Below, in pieces: positions 6,895 to 9,781 of a stretch of 9,781 nucleotides of DNA (position 1 is its first letter; each line of letters starts with the position of its first letter). The stretch is from Oribacterium sp. UBA3737. GTDB lineage: Bacteria; Bacillota_A; Clostridia; Lachnospirales; Lachnospiraceae. The stretch spans positions 1 to 9,781 of the forward strand of contig DFGZ01000353.1 of the NCBI GenBank assembly GCA_002371295.1, given 5' to 3'. The notes under the pieces were generated by a model. The model saw only the letters and a program-made list of their open reading frames with translations. It was not told the DNA's origin and did no database searches. Position numbers and translations under genes: made by a program.

Positions 6895-8454
6895 TTACTT
6901 ATTGAACAAGGTATCGAGAATTCCTCTTCCCAGTGCGGCGCCAATGTTTCCGCCTACACGTTTGCCGAAGCTTCCGAGGAAGGTCTTACCGATAGCTCCT
7001 CCGGCCTCTCTTCCCAGTGTTCCTGCAGTGGAACGTCCCACTGACTTCACTGCATTTCTAGTGCCCCTGGATGCCTTCTCCTGAGCCTTTGCCCTCTCGA
7101 GAGCCTCCTTCTCAGCCTGCTTCTGTGCCTCTATCCTTGCAGCTTCGGCTGTCGCCTCATCTGTAATTCTCTTGAAAAACTCATAGGCAGAATCCCTGTC
7201 TACGGTTTCATTGTACTTACCGGCCAGATCGGATGCGATTATGGCAGCAAGTCTTGAAGTGTCATCAACCGTTCCCATCTTAGACTGAGGAGGCAGCACG
7301 CGGCAGCGTCTCACAACATCCGGCTTTCCATCCCCATCCAGGAAAGAAATGAGGGCTTCACCTGTTCCCAAGTTCTGGAGTACTTCAGCCGTATCAAAGC
7401 TCTGATTAACTCTGAATGAAGCAGCTGCGGCCTTTATCTTTTTCTCTTCCATAGGTGTATATGCGTGCAATGCATGCTGTACCTTGTTTCCAAGCTGTGC
7501 AAGAACACCGTCAGGCACGTCACCCGGATTCTGAGTAATGAAATATACTCCTATTCCTTTTGAACGTATAAGCTTTACAACCTGCTCTATCTTATCAAGA
7601 AGGGCCTTTGGTGCACCGTTGAAAAGAAGATGTGCTTCATCAAAGAAGAACACCATCTTAGGCCTGTCGGGATCTCCAGCCTCCGGCATCTGCTCAAAAA
7701 GCTCCGAAAGCATATAGAGCATAAAGGTGGAATAGATCAGCGGATTTTGAATGGTAGTCTCTGCGTCCAGAATATTGATCATACCCTTTCCCGCATTGTC
7801 GGTTCTGAAAAAATCGTGGATGTCTATGGCAGGCTCTCCAAAGAAACGGTCACCTCCCGCAGTCTCAAGGGCCACAACGGAACGGAGTATGGCATTGAGA
7901 GAAGCCGTAGTCATGTTTCCGTATTCAGCGCTGTACTGTTTGTTATTCTGGGCCACATACTGAACCATGGCACGAAGATCCTTAGTATCAAGGAGCAGCA
8001 GATTCTCTTCATCAGCAATTCTGAAGATGATGGTAAGTATATTGGCCTGCAGGTCAGTAAGCTGAAGAACCCTGGAAAGAAGTGTGGGACCGAATTCACT
8101 GACTGTAGTCCTTAAAGGCATACCCTTTTTCCCTTCAATATCCCAGAACTGGACAGGGAAAGGTCTGTAGGAGAAACCTGTTTCCTGAAGCCCGAATCTC
8201 TCGATACGTTTCCTCATATCATCACTGTCTACTCCGGGACTTATCATACCAGCCAGATCGCCCTTTACATCAGAAAGAAACACCGGCACACCCATATCAC
8301 TGAATGACTCTGCAAGCACCTTCAATGTGATGGTCTTACCGGTTCCGGTTGCACCTGCAATTAAGCCATGTCTGTTTGCCTTGTTCGGCAATATACAAAC
8401 CTTCTCGTTAGTATCCATATCAAGACCGGCCCAAATCTTACCTTCAAATAACAT
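6895..8454 (-). CDS. HerA-like P-loop ATPase, DUF853 family (YjgR-like)
   Basis: The protein has 519 residues and is a member of the FtsK/HerA-type ATPases annotated as DUF853 or YjgR. Walker A is GATGTGKT (34-41), Walker B is VFFFDEAH (268-275), and a sensor-like ITQNP lies at 306-310. The opening residues and the Walker A context (NRHGLIAGATGTGKT) are family-typical. Residues ~434-462 are an Ala/Glu/Lys-rich, probably coiled-coil, segment. The last ~45 residues are glycine-rich with repeated GxxxG-like spacing. Relatives are suspected motor ATPases acting on DNA, but the physiological role is not established. No NurA-like nuclease gene lies beside it. The ATG at 8454 is preceded by GGAGG, 9 bases away. 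It lies 231 bases downstream of pflA, with a probable terminator in between, so it likely has its own promoter. The family call is firm; function is open. Confidence 0.92.
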   Translation of the reverse strand: MLFEGKIWAGLDMDTNEKVCILPNKANRHGLIAGATGTGKTITLKVLAESFSDMGVPVFLSDVKGDLAGMISPGVDSDDMRKRIERFGLQETGFSYRPFPVQFWDIEGKKGMPLRTTVSEFGPTLLSRVLQLTDLQANILTIIFRIADEENLLLLDTKDLRAMVQYVAQNNKQYSAEYGNMTTASLNAILRSVVALETAGGDRFFGEPAIDIHDFFRTDNAGKGMINILDAETTIQNPLIYSTFMLYMLSELFEQMPEAGDPDRPKMVFFFDEAHLLFNGAPKALLDKIEQVVKLIRSKGIGVYFITQNPGDVPDGVLAQLGNKVQHALHAYTPMEEKKIKAAAASFRVNQSFDTAEVLQNLGTGEALISFLDGDGKPDVVRRCRVLPPQSKMGTVDDTSRLAAIIASDLAGKYNETVDRDSAYEFFKRITDEATAEAARIEAQKQAEKEALERAKAQEKASRGTRNAVKSVGRSTAGTLGREAGGAIGKTFLGSFGKRVGGNIGAALGRGILDTLFNK

Positions 8455-8540
8455 ACCAAGCTACCTCCGCTTATTCTATAACTCAATATACTGTTATTTT
8501 AAATTAAAATTTTGAAAAATAACACTGTTTTAAACAAAAA

Positions 8541-8575
8541 TAGCACCCGGTGCTGCTCCAAATTTCAGAGCAGCA
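8541..8575 (-). terminator. Probable pflA terminator, with two overlapping alternative hairpins
   Basis: On the minus strand, TGCTGCTC (8575-8568) pairs with GAGCAGCA (8558-8551) over 8 bp with a 9-base loop. The last AGCA of that hairpin is also the start of a second small hairpin, AGCAC-CGG-GTGCT (8554-8542), which is followed by ATTTTTGTTT. The second hairpin sits properly on the T run but is only 5 bp. The two cannot form at once. A simple pflA terminator is the likeliest reading. The rest of the 8455-8685 gap contains only AT-rich DNA and the DUF853 binding site. Confidence 0.5.
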
Positions 8576-8685
8576 TAGGGAGCTGATTTATTATGATTTA
8601 ATTGATTCTGAGATGTAAGGAAGTTTACATAGTAATGATCCTGTATCCTGCCATCCGTCTCTGTGAACCATACCGGAAATACTTA

Positions 8686-9423
8686 TTATCTAATGCCTAA
8701 AAGCTCTTCCGCATGCTTCACTGCCTCCGGAGAAGGAGCATTGACATCATTCAATGTATATCTGATACCCATCTTTTCGTACTTGAAGGCACCGAGGCTG
8801 TGGTACGGAAGTATCTCAACCTTCTTAACAGTCTTCAGTGTATCTATGAACTTTTTCGTAGCTATAAGCTCTTCATCTGAATCTGTAAGTCCAGGTACAA
8901 GCACATGACGTATCCACATATTAACGCCCTGCTCGCTCAGATATGAGCAGCAGTCAAGAATGTTCTTGTTAGTTTGTCCTGTAAGCTTTTTATGCTTCTC
9001 ATCATCGATTTCCTTGATATCGAAAAGCACTGTATCCGTCACCTTGATGAGACGGTTGAACTTGCTGAAGAACGGCTCTTCTCTTGTGAAAGGCTGTGCA
9101 GAAGTATCAAGACATGTGCTTATACCCATTGCCTTTGCCTTTTCAAAAAGGTCGATGACAAAATCTATCTGAATGAGAGGATCTCCGCCGCTCACCGTGA
9201 TTCCGCCCTCTTCTCCCCAGTATTCACGATATCTTACCGCGTTCTCGAGTATCTCATCCGCGGTTCGCATATCCTCGCTGTGAAAATCCCATGTATCCGG
9301 ATTATGGCAGTAACGGCAGCGCATATTGCAGCCCTTAAGGAATACTATGTATCTTACTCCCGGGCCGTCAACAGATCCGAATGTTTCAATGCTGTGAATA
9401 GCACCTTTAATTGCTTCAGCCAT
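8686..9423 (-). CDS. pflA: Pyruvate formate-lyase activating enzyme (radical SAM)
   Basis: PflA uses a [4Fe-4S] cluster and S-adenosylmethionine to abstract a hydrogen from the PflB active-site glycine, switching on anaerobic pyruvate cleavage to acetyl-CoA and formate. The 245-residue length is typical. The N-terminal IHSIETFGSVDGPGVRY signature is present, followed by the cluster motif CNMRCRYC (C32, C36, C39). The SAM-binding GG(E/D)P motif is VSGGDP (79-82). DTSAQP, TVLFDIKEID and IRHVLVPGLTD are further family blocks, and the C-terminal part ends in LLPYHSLG-like ILPYHSLG plus a helix. The ATG has a strong AGGAGGT (9430-9436) 6 bases upstream. Its partner pflB ends 276 bases upstream, on the same strand, with two inverted repeats in the gap. 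The pairing confirms PflA rather than another glycyl-radical activase. Confidence 0.96.
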   Translation of the reverse strand: MAEAIKGAIHSIETFGSVDGPGVRYIVFLKGCNMRCRYCHNPDTWDFHSEDMRTADEILENAVRYREYWGEEGGITVSGGDPLIQIDFVIDLFEKAKAMGISTCLDTSAQPFTREEPFFSKFNRLIKVTDTVLFDIKEIDDEKHKKLTGQTNKNILDCCSYLSEQGVNMWIRHVLVPGLTDSDEELIATKKFIDTLKTVKKVEILPYHSLGAFKYEKMGIRYTLNDVNAPSPEAVKHAEELLGIR

Positions 9424-9579
9424 AATTTCACCTCCTGTAAAAACTACATTTTCAAGGTCCTGTTGACCCTTTTCTTTGTCTCAGTTTTCCATATCAGACT
9501 TTACACTATAAGGATTATCCCTCTTCATCGAAACAGGCTGACAGAAAACAATTCAGCCGGCCTCCTGCATAAAGTCAAT

Positions 9580-9615
9580 ATAAGCCGTCACTCTCATACG
9601 AAAGCGGCGGCTTAT
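9580..9615 (-). promoter_or_regulatory. Stable stem-loop in the pflB-pflA gap
   Basis: ATAAGCCG (9615-9608 on the minus strand) pairs with CGGCTTAT (9587-9580). After a 1x1 mismatch, a further 7 pairs (two G-U) close a GTAT tetraloop, giving a 36-base hairpin. It is followed by ATTGACTTTAT rather than a proper T run, so it is a poor terminator. It could act as a partial terminator, an mRNA-processing site or a stabiliser that sets pflB above pflA. Confidence 0.5.
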
Positions 9616-9629
9616 TATCAAGGAACAGT

Positions 9630-9679
9630 AAATGATACAAAAGATTTTGGTCACGTAACGGAAAGAATATGTATCATTT
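9630..9679. repeat. 9-bp inverted repeat just after pflB
   Basis: AAATGATAC (9630-9638) and GTATCATTT (9671-9679) are perfect reverse complements enclosing 32 bases, which include a near-palindrome GTCACGTAAC (9650-9659). It begins 20 bases after the pflB stop codon in the minus direction. No T run follows. It could be a second 3'-UTR fold of pflB or an operator. The remaining bases of the 9424-9699 gap show no gene. A possible TATAGT -10 (9505-9510, minus) for a secondary pflA promoter was seen, but without a good -35. Confidence 0.4.
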
Positions 9680-9699
9680 TAACCTTAATCTGTTTTAAA

Positions 9700-9781
9700 T
9701 CAGAGTGCCTTGTGCTCAGTTCTTGAAATTACATCAAGCTGCTGCTCTCTTGTAAGATCGATGAACTTAACTGCATATCCG
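9700..9781 (-). CDS. pflB: Pyruvate formate-lyase, C-terminal end (partial, enters from the right edge)
   Basis: The minus strand from 9780 to 9703 encodes 26 residues and stops with TGA at 9702-9700. They begin GYAVKF, continue with LTREQQ and DVISRT, and end in EHKAL. This matches the PflB C-terminus; in E. coli the corresponding end is GYAVRF...LTKEQQ...DVITRTF. In that alignment the first complete codon here (9780-9778, Gly) is the glycine that carries the radical (Gly734 in E. coli). The serine-side part of the RVSGYAV motif and the rest of the enzyme lie outside the window. It is followed on the same strand by pflA, its activator. The sequence is short, but the motif is specific and the neighbour agrees. 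Confidence 0.9.
   Translation of the reverse strand, partial: GYAVKFIDLTREQQLDVISRTEHKAL

Noticed and set aside
8974..9726. 250-residue plus-strand open frame
   Set aside because: It is antisense to pflA and to the pflB end, both of which carry unmistakable family motifs. No binding site and no recognisable domain was seen.

Overview
The window looks like chromosomal DNA from an anaerobic Firmicute of class Clostridia, most likely a Lachnospiraceae member of the Butyrivibrio/Roseburia/Eubacterium type. The grounds are a very large acyl-CoA dehydratase activase-type protein, a pyruvate formate-lyase operon, strong GGAGG ribosome binding sites and moderate GC content. No transposase, phage gene, tRNA, rRNA or CRISPR array was seen. 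The genus is an inference.

Layout. (1) Bases 1-2291 (+) are the 3' half of a giant activase/DUF2229 protein whose start lies before the window. (2) Bases 2292-2822 hold no convincing gene. They contain two long, imperfect hairpin elements of the same design in inverted orientation, one 3' of the activase gene and one 3' of glyA, plus a small tandem array of 9-base units. (3) Bases 2823-5853 (-) are a recJ-glyA transcription unit with a 25-base gap. (4) Bases 5961-6833 (+) encode a CPBP-family membrane protease, divergent from recJ. (5) A bidirectional terminator separates it from a convergent HerA-like/DUF853 ATPase gene at 6895-8454 (-). (6) Bases 8686-9423 (-) are pflA. Bases 9700-9781 (-) are the last 26 codons of its partner pflB, starting at the glycine that should carry the radical.

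The genes are mostly ordinary housekeeping and fermentation functions. PflB cleaves pyruvate with CoA to acetyl-CoA and formate, and PflA installs its glycyl radical. GlyA feeds one-carbon units into folate. RecJ and the DUF853 ATPase belong to DNA metabolism.

The most interesting structure is the pair of 3'-UTR elements at 2311-2473 (+) and 2600-2760 (-). Each consists of an outer stem, a 1-base spacer, a 20-base box A, a 9-base linker, a terminator hairpin, an 8-base linker, a 20-base box B, a 3-base spacer and the outer stem return. Boxes A and B are identical between copies. The outer stems and terminator hairpins differ in sequence but keep their pairing. Conserved internal segments between two covarying helices are the signature of a structured RNA family or of a hairpin-type repeat. 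I do not recognise it as a described family.
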